Below, piece after piece: positions 16,881 through 25,551 of a stretch of 64,000 nt of DNA. Position 1 is the stretch's first letter. Each line of letters starts with the position of its first letter. The notes below the pieces were generated by a model. It worked only from the letters and a program-made list of their open reading frames with translations, was not told the origin of the DNA and did not search any database. Both the position numbers and the translations under genes were made by a program. Source of the DNA: Neobacillus mesonae (GTDB taxonomy: Bacteria > Bacillota > Bacilli > Bacillales > Cytobacillaceae); contig NZ_KV440949.1 of NCBI RefSeq assembly GCF_001636315.1, positions 3,962,973-4,026,972 of the forward strand. The letters are read 5' to 3'.

Positions 16881-17999
16881 ATGAAAAATTATCAAATTGA
16901 AACAATCCTTAGCACTAATCGAAAACCAAAACCTGATTCTGCGCATCTTGAATTTGGGCGGACTTTTACGGATCATATGTTTATTATGGATTACACAGAA
17001 GGAACAGGGTGGCATGATCCGCGTATTATTCCGTATCAGCCAATCAGCTTAGACCCATCCTCCATGGTTTTCCATTATGGACAGACTGTATTTGAAGGAT
17101 TAAAGGCCTATTTGTCTGAGGACGGGAAAGTTTTTCTATTTAGACCGGATCGTAACTTTAATCGATTGAATCACTCTAATGCTCGATTATGCATACCGCA
17201 AATTGATGAGGAATTGGCATTAGAAGCATTAAAACAATTAATTTTGGTAGACCGTGACTGGATACCTCAAGCTGAAGGGACATCCCTTTATATTCGTCCG
17301 TTCATCATTTCGACAGAACCACACTTAGGGGTAGCACCTTCTGAAAACTATCAATTTATCATTATTATGTCGCCAGTTGGTTCTTATTATAAAGAGGGCA
17401 TTCATCCGGTGAAAATTGCGGTTGAGCAGCAATATGTACGGGCTGTTGCCGGGGGAACAGGTGAAGCCAAAACGGGCGGAAACTATTCAAGTAGTTTGAA
17501 AGCGCAGGAAGTAGCAGAAAAAGTCGGCTATTCTCAAGTGCTCTGGTTAGATGGCAGAGAAAATAAATATGTCGAAGAAGTAGGCAGCATGAATATTTTC
17601 TTTAAAATTAATGGCCAGGTTGTAACCCCAGCCTTAAATGGCAGTATACTAGCAGGGATTACAAGGGATTCTATCATTCAACTATTAAAACATTGGAATG
17701 TTCCTGTTGTGGAACGAAGGATTTCAATCGATGAAATTTATCAAGCGTATAAAGATGGGGTGCTGGAAGAGGCATTTGGCACAGGAACTGCTGCAGTTAT
17801 TTCACCAATTGGCGAACTTTTATGGAAATATGAAAAGCTTGTTGTAAATAGCGGCGAAATCGGAAAACTGACCCAGGAATTGTACGATACACTCACCGGA
17901 ATCCAAAACGGAACAAAACCAGATCCATTCGGCTGGAGGATAGAGGTCAATCCAGAAAACACAGCTAAGGATATGCATTCTGGAAGCTTGATTTATTAA
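16881..17999 (+). CDS. ilvE: Branched-chain amino acid aminotransferase
   Basis: A 372-residue class IV PLP enzyme interconverting Leu, Ile and Val with their keto acids, using glutamate/2-oxoglutarate. It is of the longer, eukaryote-like BCAT subtype. PLP lysine K197 lies in GTGEAKTGGNYSSSL; other family marks are FHYGQTVFEGLKAY, YIRPFI and EEAFGTGTAAVISP. GGAGGA lies nine bases upstream of the ATG. The 235-bp gap upstream of purC's start has no T-box signature, so leucine-tRNA control is not evident. It is monocistronic, followed by a large palindromic repeat. Confidence 0.95.
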   Translation: MKNYQIETILSTNRKPKPDSAHLEFGRTFTDHMFIMDYTEGTGWHDPRIIPYQPISLDPSSMVFHYGQTVFEGLKAYLSEDGKVFLFRPDRNFNRLNHSNARLCIPQIDEELALEALKQLILVDRDWIPQAEGTSLYIRPFIISTEPHLGVAPSENYQFIIIMSPVGSYYKEGIHPVKIAVEQQYVRAVAGGTGEAKTGGNYSSSLKAQEVAEKVGYSQVLWLDGRENKYVEEVGSMNIFFKINGQVVTPALNGSILAGITRDSIIQLLKHWNVPVVERRISIDEIYQAYKDGVLEEAFGTGTAAVISPIGELLWKYEKLVVNSGEIGKLTQELYDTLTGIQNGTKPDPFGWRIEVNPENTAKDMHSGSLIY

Positions 18000-18004
18000 A
18001 ATAG

Positions 18005-18059
18005 AACATGGGGACGGTTCTTCTGTTTCATTCTGAAGCGGAAGAACCGTCCCTATGTT
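18005..18059. repeat. Dispersed palindrome, GGGACGGTTCTTC family, copy 1
   Basis: Arms of 19 bp (18005-18023 with 18041-18059) are perfect except for one G-T pair; the core is GGGACGGTTCTTC/GAAGAACCGTCCC. It begins six bases after the ilvE stop and ends in TTTTATAT, so it probably also terminates that gene. Related copies are at 20495, 24561, 33287 and 38481. Confidence 0.9.
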
Positions 18060-18165
18060 TTATATCAAAAACTAGGTAAAAGGACATAGTTGGTATGAGA
18101 TTTTATGAAAAAAGTCTTATCTATATTACAGATGTCGATTTTTTTGTCACATAATTCTACATAAA

Positions 18166-18182
18166 GTTACAATTATATTACA
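18166..18182 (-). promoter_or_regulatory. Predicted WalR box upstream of the CwlO-like gene
   Basis: Read on the minus strand, TGTAAT-ATAAT-TGTAAC is a perfect match to the WalR consensus TGTWAH-N5-TGTWAH. It ends about 97 bp before the ATG of the NlpC/P60 gene and just upstream of a plausible promoter (TATAAA at 18219-18224, weak -35 near 18198). The WalRK system drives cwlO and lytE in B. subtilis. The orientation is opposite to the gene, which lowers confidence somewhat. Confidence 0.6.
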
Positions 18183-18278
18183 TTACCGACAGTTCTATTG
18201 TTTTTAGTTCTTTTGGAATATAAACTAGTTATATATTCCGAGATTGAATTAATGATAGGTATCAAAGGAGATTTTGCA

Positions 18279-19505
18279 ATGATTAAGAAACTATTTAAAT
18301 ATTCGGTATCAGTTGCCGTTCTCACTTCTATGATTCAAGTGACACCAGCGTTTGCAGACACTGTGACACAAGACCAAATAAATGCAACACAAGTACAAAT
18401 CGATGACTTTGAAAACAAAATTCAAATGTTAGACGATCGAATCATCATGGCCATGGAGAAAAGCCAGGCGTTAAAAGAAGAAATTAATAAGCAGCAAGGG
18501 AAAATCAAAGAGACAGAAACAGAAATTGAAGAAGCAAAAAAGGCCTTGGAGATTCATAAAGAGGTCTATTCAGAGCGCCTAAAGAGCCTTCAGTCTGAGG
18601 GGAAAGAGTCCCTTGCGACTTACGCGGAACTATTGCTTTCTTCTGATGACTTTTCTCAATTTTTAACTCGTTTTACTGCGATTTCAGCGATTTTACAAAA
18701 TGATTCGGACTTATTGACCGGCTTAAATGAAAAGCAACAAGCATTAAATAATGCAGAAGAAAAGTTACATAACGAATTAAATAATTTAAAACAAAACCAG
18801 AATGAACTGGCAGCAGAACAGCAAAAGATTGAAGTGGATAAAAAAGAAATTGCTAAAGAATTAGAAGCTACAAAAAGCAAATTACAAAATCAAAAGGATC
18901 AGTATGCACAACAAGAGGCTGAAAAAGAGGCTGCGCGTCAGGCTCGATTAGCTGAACAGCGTGCACAGGAACAAGCTAGACAAGCGGAGCGGCAACGGTC
19001 ACAGACTCAAACTCAAACTCAGCCTGAACAGCGCGTACAGAATCAAGAAAAGCCACAGGTTCAATCAGAACAGCGCCAAGAGCGTCCGAAAGCATCTGTA
19101 AACAATGAATCTAAGGCAGCATCATCAGATGATGGCGGCGGTTCAACTGCCTCGGCTTCGGCAAGTCAGGTAATTGCCAATGCTAAGAAATATTTAGGCG
19201 TTCCTTACGTTTGGGGCGGGACAACACCAAGCGGATTTGATTGTTCCGGATTCACTTCATATGTATTTCGTTCTGTAGGCATTAGTCTTCCAAGGGTGTC
19301 ACGTGACCAGCAAAGAGTTGGGACAAGAATTTCTACAAGCCAAGTGCGTCCAGGGGATTTAGTATTCAGAGGCAACCCTGCTCATCATGTCGGTATTTAT
19401 ATCGGAAACGGGCAATATATCCATGCACCTCAAACCGGTGATGTTGTAAAAATTTCTCCATATAATCCATCTAAATTTACAACAGCAGCAAGGGTATTAC
19501 ATTAA
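18279..19505 (+). CDS. CwlO-like peptidoglycan DL-endopeptidase (coiled coil + NlpC/P60)
   Basis: A 408-residue secreted cell wall hydrolase. It has a signal peptide (cleavage after AFA, about residue 27), a long coiled coil (about 35-215) like CwlO/PcsB, a Gln/Arg/Glu-rich linker, and a C-terminal NlpC/P60 domain (about 290-408). The catalytic Cys is in FDCSGF, the His in HHVGIYIG and the third polar residue is the His of YIHAPQ. Such enzymes cut the D-Glu-meso-DAP bond in stem peptides during elongation, and the coiled coil is the contact for FtsEX in CwlO/PcsB. ATG 18279 has AAAGGAG eight bases upstream; an in-frame start at 18198 has no such signal. A WalR box lies upstream. Confidence 0.9.
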   Translation: MIKKLFKYSVSVAVLTSMIQVTPAFADTVTQDQINATQVQIDDFENKIQMLDDRIIMAMEKSQALKEEINKQQGKIKETETEIEEAKKALEIHKEVYSERLKSLQSEGKESLATYAELLLSSDDFSQFLTRFTAISAILQNDSDLLTGLNEKQQALNNAEEKLHNELNNLKQNQNELAAEQQKIEVDKKEIAKELEATKSKLQNQKDQYAQQEAEKEAARQARLAEQRAQEQARQAERQRSQTQTQTQPEQRVQNQEKPQVQSEQRQERPKASVNNESKAASSDDGGGSTASASASQVIANAKKYLGVPYVWGGTTPSGFDCSGFTSYVFRSVGISLPRVSRDQQRVGTRISTSQVRPGDLVFRGNPAHHVGIYIGNGQYIHAPQTGDVVKISPYNPSKFTTAARVLH

Positions 19506-19542
19506 TTGCAAAAGATTTTTATAAGGTACCTATCAAAATAGT

Positions 19543-19582
19543 AAAAGAGCCTTATCCAGTTATTGGGTAAAGGCTCTTTTTT
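19543..19582 (+). terminator. Intrinsic terminator of the CwlO-like gene
   Basis: AAAAGAGCCTT pairs with AAGGCTCTTTT around a partly paired loop (CCA/TGG), followed by TTG. It is 38 nt after the stop codon. Confidence 0.9.
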
Positions 19583-19752
19583 GTTGCTTATAATAGGAAA
19601 TAGATTGTTTTTTTATAGGGGATTCGAATAAAGGCTGTATTTGAATAAGAAATGAAATTGTTCCAAAATATACAAATCTCCAGCGAGTAAGAACCATAAT
19701 TTGGGTGTATACTTATAGCGGTTACATACTAATGTTTAAGGAGGAGCATTGG

Positions 19753-20487
19753 ATGGACAGATTAGCTGGAAGAGTTGCAATTATTACTGGGGGAGCACGA
19801 GGAATGGGCGCTTCTCATGTCCGTAAATTTGTTGCTGAAGGAGCCAAAGTAGTTATTACTGATATTCTTGAAGGAGAAGGACGGGAGCTAGCCAGTGAAT
19901 TTGGAGAGAATGTAAAGTTCATCAAACATGACGTTACCAAAGCGGCAGATTGGAAAACAGTAGTCGCTGAAGCTGAAAACACCTTTGGCCCCGTAACAGT
20001 GTTAGTTAACAATGCAGGGATTAGTATGAATAAATCCATTATAGATATTACAGAAGAAGAGTACCGCAGAATTGTTGATATTAACCAGGTTTCTGTATTT
20101 CTCGGTATGAAATATGTAGTACCCTCAATGCTGAAAGCTGGAACTGGATCGATTGTCAATATATCTTCCATAAATGGTCTTGTAGGTGGTGCGATTGGCT
20201 ATACCGATACTAAATTTGCTGTCCGGGGCATGACAAAAGCAGCTGCTCTGCAGCTGGCAGCAAAGGGAATTCGGGTTAACTCTGTACACCCAGGAGTAAT
20301 TGAAACACCAATGATCGTTCAAGAGGATTCAAAGGATGCCATTCAAGAATTTGCAAAATATATCCCAAATAGAAGAATTGCAAAACCCGAGGAAGTATCC
20401 AATGTTGTATTATTTCTCGCATCGGATGAATCCAGCTACTGTACTGGCTCCGAGTTCGCGGTAGATGGCGGATTAACAGCGCAATAA
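19753..20487 (+). CDS. Short-chain dehydrogenase/reductase
   Basis: A 244-residue classical SDR. The Rossmann cofactor motif TGGARGMG is near residue 12, NNAG near 85, and the catalytic triad is Ser (NISSINGL), Tyr and Lys (YTDTK, in place of the more usual YxASK). The C-terminus ends in GGLTAQ, as in 3-alpha/20-beta-hydroxysteroid-type and glucose-dehydrogenase-like SDRs; the substrate is not deducible. The acidic residue after the second strand (ITDILEGEG) suggests NAD+ preference. ATG 19753 has AAGGAGGAG six bases upstream; the frame extends to 19705 without support. It is monocistronic. Confidence 0.88.
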   Translation: MDRLAGRVAIITGGARGMGASHVRKFVAEGAKVVITDILEGEGRELASEFGENVKFIKHDVTKAADWKTVVAEAENTFGPVTVLVNNAGISMNKSIIDITEEEYRRIVDINQVSVFLGMKYVVPSMLKAGTGSIVNISSINGLVGGAIGYTDTKFAVRGMTKAAALQLAAKGIRVNSVHPGVIETPMIVQEDSKDAIQEFAKYIPNRRIAKPEEVSNVVLFLASDESSYCTGSEFAVDGGLTAQ

Positions 20488-20494
20488 TATTGAA

Positions 20495-20557
20495 GTGAAG
20501 CATGGGGACGGTTCTCATGCTTCACTTTTATTCCATGAACAGAAGAACCGTCCCCGT
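20495..20557. repeat. Dispersed palindrome, GGGGACGGTTCT family, copy 2, with nested alternative hairpin
   Basis: GGGGACGGTTCT (20504-20515) pairs with AGAACCGTCCCC (20544-20555). A second perfect stem, GTGAAGCATG (20495-20504) with CATGCTTCAC (20516-20525), encloses the first arm, so the two stems are mutually exclusive. It sits between the converging SDR and M28 peptidase genes and probably acts as their terminator. Confidence 0.85.
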
Positions 20558-20564
20558 GTTTCGT

Positions 20565-21917
20565 CTATTTTCTAATCAGGCTGTATAAAGAGGCTCCCAC
20601 TAGGTCGCCGGCTTCTTTTAGGCGTTCTTTGCTAATATGTTCAATTTTGTCTAGTGGTGTATGGTAATATGGTTCTAGGTTTGCTGTTCCTGGTTCGCGG
20701 CGGATAAAGTTGACTGCCGGGATGCCTGCGTCATGGAATGAAACATGGTCAGAAGCTCCGCGCTGGTACAGCACCAATTGGGATGGTGTACCGATTCGTT
20801 CTGCTGTTGCCATCGCCGTATTTGTCACGATGTTTGCTTTGCCGTCAACCGTATTCAGATAAATCGCAGTGGCATTATCCCAGCCGGTCCCCACCATATC
20901 CATGTTAAAATTGGCTAAACTGCGTGAGATTTCATCCTGACTTAACTGGCTGACATAATACTCTGAACCAACTAAACCAATTTCTTCGGCCCCGACAAAA
21001 ACAAAACGTAATTCTTTATCGATTGGGTAGCCCTTTAAAATATTAGCCAATTCCAGAGCCACAGCAGTTCCTGAAGCATTGTCGCTTGCTCCTGGTGCAA
21101 ATGGAACACTGTCCATATGGGCTGATACGTGCACAATATCGTGGTTTTCCCCTTGCTTAGGCGTTTTAGTTGCAATAATATTTTGTGACTTAGCATTTGC
21201 AATTCGGGTCACATTTAGCAACACGGCTTTACCTTGCGCCACGACGTCCTTAAGTAATGCTTCACCGCTGGCTTTGGAGATGCCGCCTACTGGTACCGCT
21301 GCATCGCCGCCGATTGAAGGATTTAACGGCCCTGGCTGTGTGGTATTATCATAGATTAATACTCCGATAGCCCCTGCAGCGACGGCATTATCTACTTTTT
21401 CTTTAAAAGTAATCTCTCCTCTAGAAATAAGAGCAATCTTGCCTTTTGCTTCCGAGGTAAAATCTGCAGCTTTCCCTAAACCTGCATTGAAAAGCTGTGC
21501 TGTAATTCCTTCATTTGAGGTTGCTGCTGAACCGGCTGGAATATTTACTAATATTTCATTATTATCACTAGTGTGTAAATGTCCAACCATTTTGTCCGGA
21601 ACGCTGAATTCCTGTGTCTCTACTTTATAACCTAAAGATAATAGACGCTGCTTGATAAACTCAGCTGCCATTTTCTCACCCTCTGTCCCGGTGACACGCG
21701 GGCCAATCGTTTCGGATAAATAGTGGACATCCTGATAAATCCGTTCGGCATTAACTCTAGCAATTACCTTCTGGTCAAAAGCTTTTATACTAGGGTTGTC
21801 TATATTCTGTGCAGCGGCTTGGGCTTTGGCAGAATAATTTACCGGAGCAATGTATAAACCCGACGTTACAAGCATTGTGGTTAACAAGATAGTAGTACGT
21901 TTTTTTCCTGTTTTCAT
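20565..21917 (-). CDS. Secreted M28 aminopeptidase with PA domain (YwaD-like)
   Basis: A 450-residue exported metallo-aminopeptidase: signal peptide (about 1-35), a PA (protease-associated) insert at about 130-245, and an M28 catalytic domain. The five zinc-ligand segments are intact: AHMDSVP, GASDNASG, GAEEIGLVGS, NMDMVG and PYYHTPLD. It removes N-terminal residues from extracellular peptides. AAGGAGGAA lies six bases before the ATG. It is similar in layout to the second M28 protein at 29161, but the two share only moderate similarity and are not a recent duplication. Confidence 0.92.
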   Translation of the reverse strand: MKTGKKRTTILLTTMLVTSGLYIAPVNYSAKAQAAAQNIDNPSIKAFDQKVIARVNAERIYQDVHYLSETIGPRVTGTEGEKMAAEFIKQRLLSLGYKVETQEFSVPDKMVGHLHTSDNNEILVNIPAGSAATSNEGITAQLFNAGLGKAADFTSEAKGKIALISRGEITFKEKVDNAVAAGAIGVLIYDNTTQPGPLNPSIGGDAAVPVGGISKASGEALLKDVVAQGKAVLLNVTRIANAKSQNIIATKTPKQGENHDIVHVSAHMDSVPFAPGASDNASGTAVALELANILKGYPIDKELRFVFVGAEEIGLVGSEYYVSQLSQDEISRSLANFNMDMVGTGWDNATAIYLNTVDGKANIVTNTAMATAERIGTPSQLVLYQRGASDHVSFHDAGIPAVNFIRREPGTANLEPYYHTPLDKIEHISKERLKEAGDLVGASLYSLIRK

Positions 21918-22202
21918 GATATTTCCTCCTTAGGTAATTAAATCCCTCGGAATGTATTCGCTTACATTTTTGGAAATCCTTTTTATTTTTTGAAAATGAA
22001 CCTTTGGTACTAGTATAATTATTAAGATGAATGGTAATTTGGTGCTTAAGGAGTACCTATACGGAAGCTTTAAATATCGGTAAATACGGGGATTTTTCAT
22101 TTTCGACAGGTATATAAGGCTTTATTTGTCATAATGCTGATAATCTAGACTATATATAATTATATTTTGCTAATTTGAAAACAAAGTAGAGGTAATGGTT
22201 TT

Positions 22203-24554
22203 ATGAATGAGAAGCTTATTATAAATGCTGATGACTCTTATCGAAAGGCTGAGATGCAGGCATCAGATTATTTTCAAATCTTGAAGGCGCTAGTCTCAGA
22301 AAAAACCTATATCTCTACTCTCACAAAAGATATCCAATCATGGAAACACAACCATATTCGACCTTACTTTTTTTCACTAGGAAGGCAAAAAACAGGTTCC
22401 CGAGGATATCACCATTATATTCGCTGGCTGGATTACACAGGGAAACTGGAGTCTTATCTTGACCGAAGTATCTCCTATATTTATATGCGGGACTTGGGCA
22501 AAGCACTAGATTCACCTGACACTCAGTCAAGGGTTCGGCGTACGGTCGACACTTTAAAAAATTATCTGATTGATCGAAATAATAAACATGAAACCTTCAG
22601 CATAGCCGGGTTGTACCGCTGGGCACAAAAAGAAGGTATTGAAATGACTATGATTTGGCTGTTAGACAAACTAAAGACGGTAAGCGTTAATATTCCTGAA
22701 GGTATGGATGCTGTGCATGCTCAGCGAAAACTGATTAAAATCATTGCTGGTGTCATCATGCATGTGCTAGAAGAGATGGAGGATGATGTTTCACCTGAAA
22801 AACGAATTCAAAAACTGAATGAAGCGATTAGACTTGGCTATGCCTATGGTTTGACATATCCCTTCATTGACGACCTTCTGGACTCCAATATTTTATCTGC
22901 TGCAGAGAAAAAACGATATTCCGATTTGATTTGTACTACCCTTACCACTGGGACTGTACCGAGATTGGGCAGCTGGGCTGGGAATAACTCAAATCTAATC
23001 CGGTTTATACATTCAGAGCTTCGACAAGCCTTTGAATACATTAAAGCTCATCAGCAGGAAGCGACTAGAAAAAACTTTTTCGAGCAAGCATATGTGTTTT
23101 ATCATTCTCAAGAAATTGACCGGATGAAGGATCTAAATAATGCTGATTACACGAATGAGGAGATTTATATTCCAATCATTTTAAAATCCGCTTCTTCCAG
23201 ATTGATTGCCCGTTCAGTTATCAGTGCCCCGGAGGATGAGGGCTTTGACAATCGAACATTCTATTATGGAATCTACAATCAGCTTGCAGATGATTTTGCC
23301 GATCTGTTTGATGATATGAAGGATGGTGCAGTAACTCCTTATACTTATTATCTAAAATATCATGATAGGCGTCCGGATTTGATTAATCCTTTTGAAGTTT
23401 ACTGGGCGGTCATTGCTAATTTGATTCATAACGTGTATCAGTCAGATTCTAAAACTTGTGAGGTAATCCTTGGGCGAGCTATAAATGGACTAAAAAGGTT
23501 TAAAGAACGAGTAGGTATCGAGAAATATAACGAGGTAATGAATTTCTTTTCTGTTGGAAATTCAAAATTTAATCATCTTATCCAAAAGATGGTGCGAAAA
23601 GCGGATGATGTTGATTTCTTTGATAAACTGCTGCGCGACCATATCATTACGATTTTAAAAAATGATCAAAAAGAGCGGGATGAATTCTTTAGTACAATTG
23701 AAACTGTACGTAATGAAATTAACGGTATGCTGAAAATCGGCGGGCATAATATATTGCTTGGAGATCCAATTATTGATGCAGCCAATTACAGTCTAGAGGG
23801 AAATGGAAAGCGGCTCCGACCCATCATCACTTGGTTTATGAGCGTGAACGAATATGGATTGAAACAATCAGCTGTTGAACAGCTTCTTAAATCATTGGAA
23901 TATATGCATACAGCTTCCTTAATCTTCGATGATCTTCCTTCACAGGATAATGCGTCAAGCCGCAGGGGGCGGTCGACTTTGCATAAGACATATAACATTG
24001 CCATTGCAGAATTAACTGGTCTATTTTTAACTCAGAAGGCGGTAGAAGAGCAGACATTCCTTGATCAATTTGATACGAAAACAGTGCTAAAAATGATTCG
24101 CTATTCGGCTCAGATGACGGCAGATATGTGCCGAGGGCAGGCAATGGATTTGGAATCAAAGGGAAAATCATTAACGTTGGAGCAGCTGAATGTGATGAGC
24201 TTTTATAAAACTGGGATAGCGTTTGAGGCTTCTTTGGTTATGCCGGCGATTCTTGCAGAGGCAGGTGAGTCCGAAATTACCGCCTTGAAAAAATTTGCTC
24301 AACATGCCGGGATTGCTTTTCAAATCAAAGATGATCTTCTGGACGTCGAAGGAGATATGCAGTTACTTGGAAAACCAGCTGGTCAGGACAAAGAAAATAA
24401 TAATTCAACTTTCGTTACGATACTAGGTCTCGATGGAGCAAGAAAAGAGATGTGGGATCATTACTGTCTAGCGGTAGAGGCTTTACAGGAGGCTCCTCGC
24501 AACATTACTTTTTTAAAGCATTTATTGGATTATATCGTGAATAGGGAGCGTTGA
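22203..24554 (+). CDS. Two-domain isoprenoid synthase: non-canonical N-terminal domain fused to polyprenyl synthase
   Basis: A 783-residue protein, more than twice the usual length of a polyprenyl diphosphate synthase. Residues about 490-783 are a trans-type prenyltransferase with GKRLRP (535-540), first Asp-rich motif DDLPSQD (576-582) and RRGR, and second motif DDLLD (710-714). Residues about 1-470 also contain two Asp-rich helices in matching order, FIDDLLDS (223-227) and ADDFADLFDD (363-371), suggesting a second, diverged isoprenoid-synthase fold. There is no signal peptide or membrane segment. GAGGT lies eight bases before the ATG. It is monocistronic, between the M28 peptidase (divergent) and a converging nucleosidase. 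Product and chain length are unknown. The N-terminal domain could be a terpene cyclase, a regulatory prenyltransferase homologue, or something else. Confidence 0.7.
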   Translation: MNEKLIINADDSYRKAEMQASDYFQILKALVSEKTYISTLTKDIQSWKHNHIRPYFFSLGRQKTGSRGYHHYIRWLDYTGKLESYLDRSISYIYMRDLGKALDSPDTQSRVRRTVDTLKNYLIDRNNKHETFSIAGLYRWAQKEGIEMTMIWLLDKLKTVSVNIPEGMDAVHAQRKLIKIIAGVIMHVLEEMEDDVSPEKRIQKLNEAIRLGYAYGLTYPFIDDLLDSNILSAAEKKRYSDLICTTLTTGTVPRLGSWAGNNSNLIRFIHSELRQAFEYIKAHQQEATRKNFFEQAYVFYHSQEIDRMKDLNNADYTNEEIYIPIILKSASSRLIARSVISAPEDEGFDNRTFYYGIYNQLADDFADLFDDMKDGAVTPYTYYLKYHDRRPDLINPFEVYWAVIANLIHNVYQSDSKTCEVILGRAINGLKRFKERVGIEKYNEVMNFFSVGNSKFNHLIQKMVRKADDVDFFDKLLRDHIITILKNDQKERDEFFSTIETVRNEINGMLKIGGHNILLGDPIIDAANYSLEGNGKRLRPIITWFMSVNEYGLKQSAVEQLLKSLEYMHTASLIFDDLPSQDNASSRRGRSTLHKTYNIAIAELTGLFLTQKAVEEQTFLDQFDTKTVLKMIRYSAQMTADMCRGQAMDLESKGKSLTLEQLNVMSFYKTGIAFEASLVMPAILAEAGESEITALKKFAQHAGIAFQIKDDLLDVEGDMQLLGKPAGQDKENNNSTFVTILGLDGARKEMWDHYCLAVEALQEAPRNITFLKHLLDYIVNRER

Positions 24555-24560
24555 TGAAAA

Positions 24561-24617
24561 AACATGGGGACTGTTTTTTTGCTTCCTAAGGGAAGCTAAA
24601 GAAACAGTCCCCATATT
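24561..24617. repeat. Dispersed palindrome, GGGGACTGTTT family, copy 3
   Basis: GGGGACTGTTT (24566-24576) pairs with AAACAGTCCCC (24602-24612), and an inner GCTTCC/GGAAGC stem (24581-24586 with 24591-24596) continues the hairpin. It lies in the 73 bp between two converging genes and is followed by ATATTTTATTT, so it probably terminates the synthase transcript. Confidence 0.9.
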
Positions 24618-24627
24618 TTATTTAAAT

Positions 24628-25488
24628 TTATTTTTCTATTGCCTTTACAATTTCAACTGCGTATTCTGCACCGTATTGGCCTGCAGTTTCTAAATCCTCA
24701 ATTTTATCACCTGAAACTTCTGAGTTTGAAACAGTTCTAATGGATAAGTATGGAATATTAAAAGCTTTAGCTACTTGAGCAACCGCAGCAGCTTCCATCT
24801 CTTCTACACTTGTTCCGGCATTCTCGTGGAACCATTGGATTCGGTCTACTTCTCGGTTCCAAAAGTCTGCACTGCCAACTTTTCCTTCAACTACTTTACC
24901 GTGGGAATATTTATCAGCAACACTGAGAGCAGCTTTTATTAGCTTAGGGTCGCTCTTAAATGACTTGTACTCCACTTTTTCACCATTTTCTCTCATGGTT
25001 GTTTCCATGGACTTCCATGTTTCTGGTTTCATTCCTTCACCATCATCTAAATGTTCGGACCGCATGCTTCCAATATTCATGACCTCGGTGCCAATTACTG
25101 TATCAAAAACATGAATATTCGGGTCATGTCCTCCCGCGGTACCTTGATTGATAATAACCTTAGGATGGTATTTTTCGATAAGCAATGTTGTTGAGGCAGC
25201 AGCATTTACCATTCCAATCTCGGTTCTTGATACAACTACTGGAATTTTATCAATTTTTCCAATATAAAAGCTGTAATTGCCAATTTGTTCTTCTTTATAA
25301 TTCTTCATTTCCTTGAGGAGTGCTGAAATTTCAATATCCATAGCCCCTTGAACAGCAATAGGCTGTTCTGTATTCTTCTGTTCATGTCGTGCTTTTTTGT
25401 TTTCATTTTTTGTTGATGAAAACCCGGCAAGCAATAATGCACTAATCAGCATTACAGCAAAAAGTGAAACTGCCATCCTTTTTTTCAT
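24628..25488 (-). CDS. Secreted purine nucleosidase of the MTA/SAH nucleosidase (PNP/UDP) family
   Basis: A 286-residue protein of the Pfs/MqnB fold. The N-terminal stretch (about 1-24) looks like a lipoprotein signal, LLLAG, but the next residue is Phe (TTT), not Cys, so it is probably secreted by a general signal peptide or membrane-anchored. The catalytic domain keeps the nucleoside-binding Glu-Met-Glu (VEEMEAAAVA), but the catalytic Asp of MTA/SAH nucleosidases (SD) is Asn in RTVSNSE, as in futalosine hydrolase and 6-oxopurine-specific relatives. A PurBox-like inverted pair lies upstream, supporting a purine role such as cleaving inosine or guanosine outside the cell. AAGGGGG is 12 bases before the ATG, rather distant. 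Confidence 0.75.
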   Translation of the reverse strand: MKKRMAVSLFAVMLISALLLAGFSSTKNENKKARHEQKNTEQPIAVQGAMDIEISALLKEMKNYKEEQIGNYSFYIGKIDKIPVVVSRTEIGMVNAAASTTLLIEKYHPKVIINQGTAGGHDPNIHVFDTVIGTEVMNIGSMRSEHLDDGEGMKPETWKSMETTMRENGEKVEYKSFKSDPKLIKAALSVADKYSHGKVVEGKVGSADFWNREVDRIQWFHENAGTSVEEMEAAAVAQVAKAFNIPYLSIRTVSNSEVSGDKIEDLETAGQYGAEYAVEIVKAIEK

Positions 25489-25516
25489 GTTTTTTTAATT
25501 CCCCCTTGATTTAAGG

Positions 25517-25551
25517 CGAACATTAATCGTTATAAGTAATCGTAATGTTCG
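25517..25551 (-). promoter_or_regulatory. PurBox-like inverted repeat (predicted PurR operator)
   Basis: CGAACATTA (25517-25525) and TAATGTTCG (25543-25551) form a perfect inverted pair with the CGAAC core of PurR boxes facing each other. The gap between 13-bp boxes is about 19 bp, against 16-17 bp in characterised B. subtilis sites. It overlaps the predicted transcription start of the nucleosidase gene. Confidence 0.55.
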
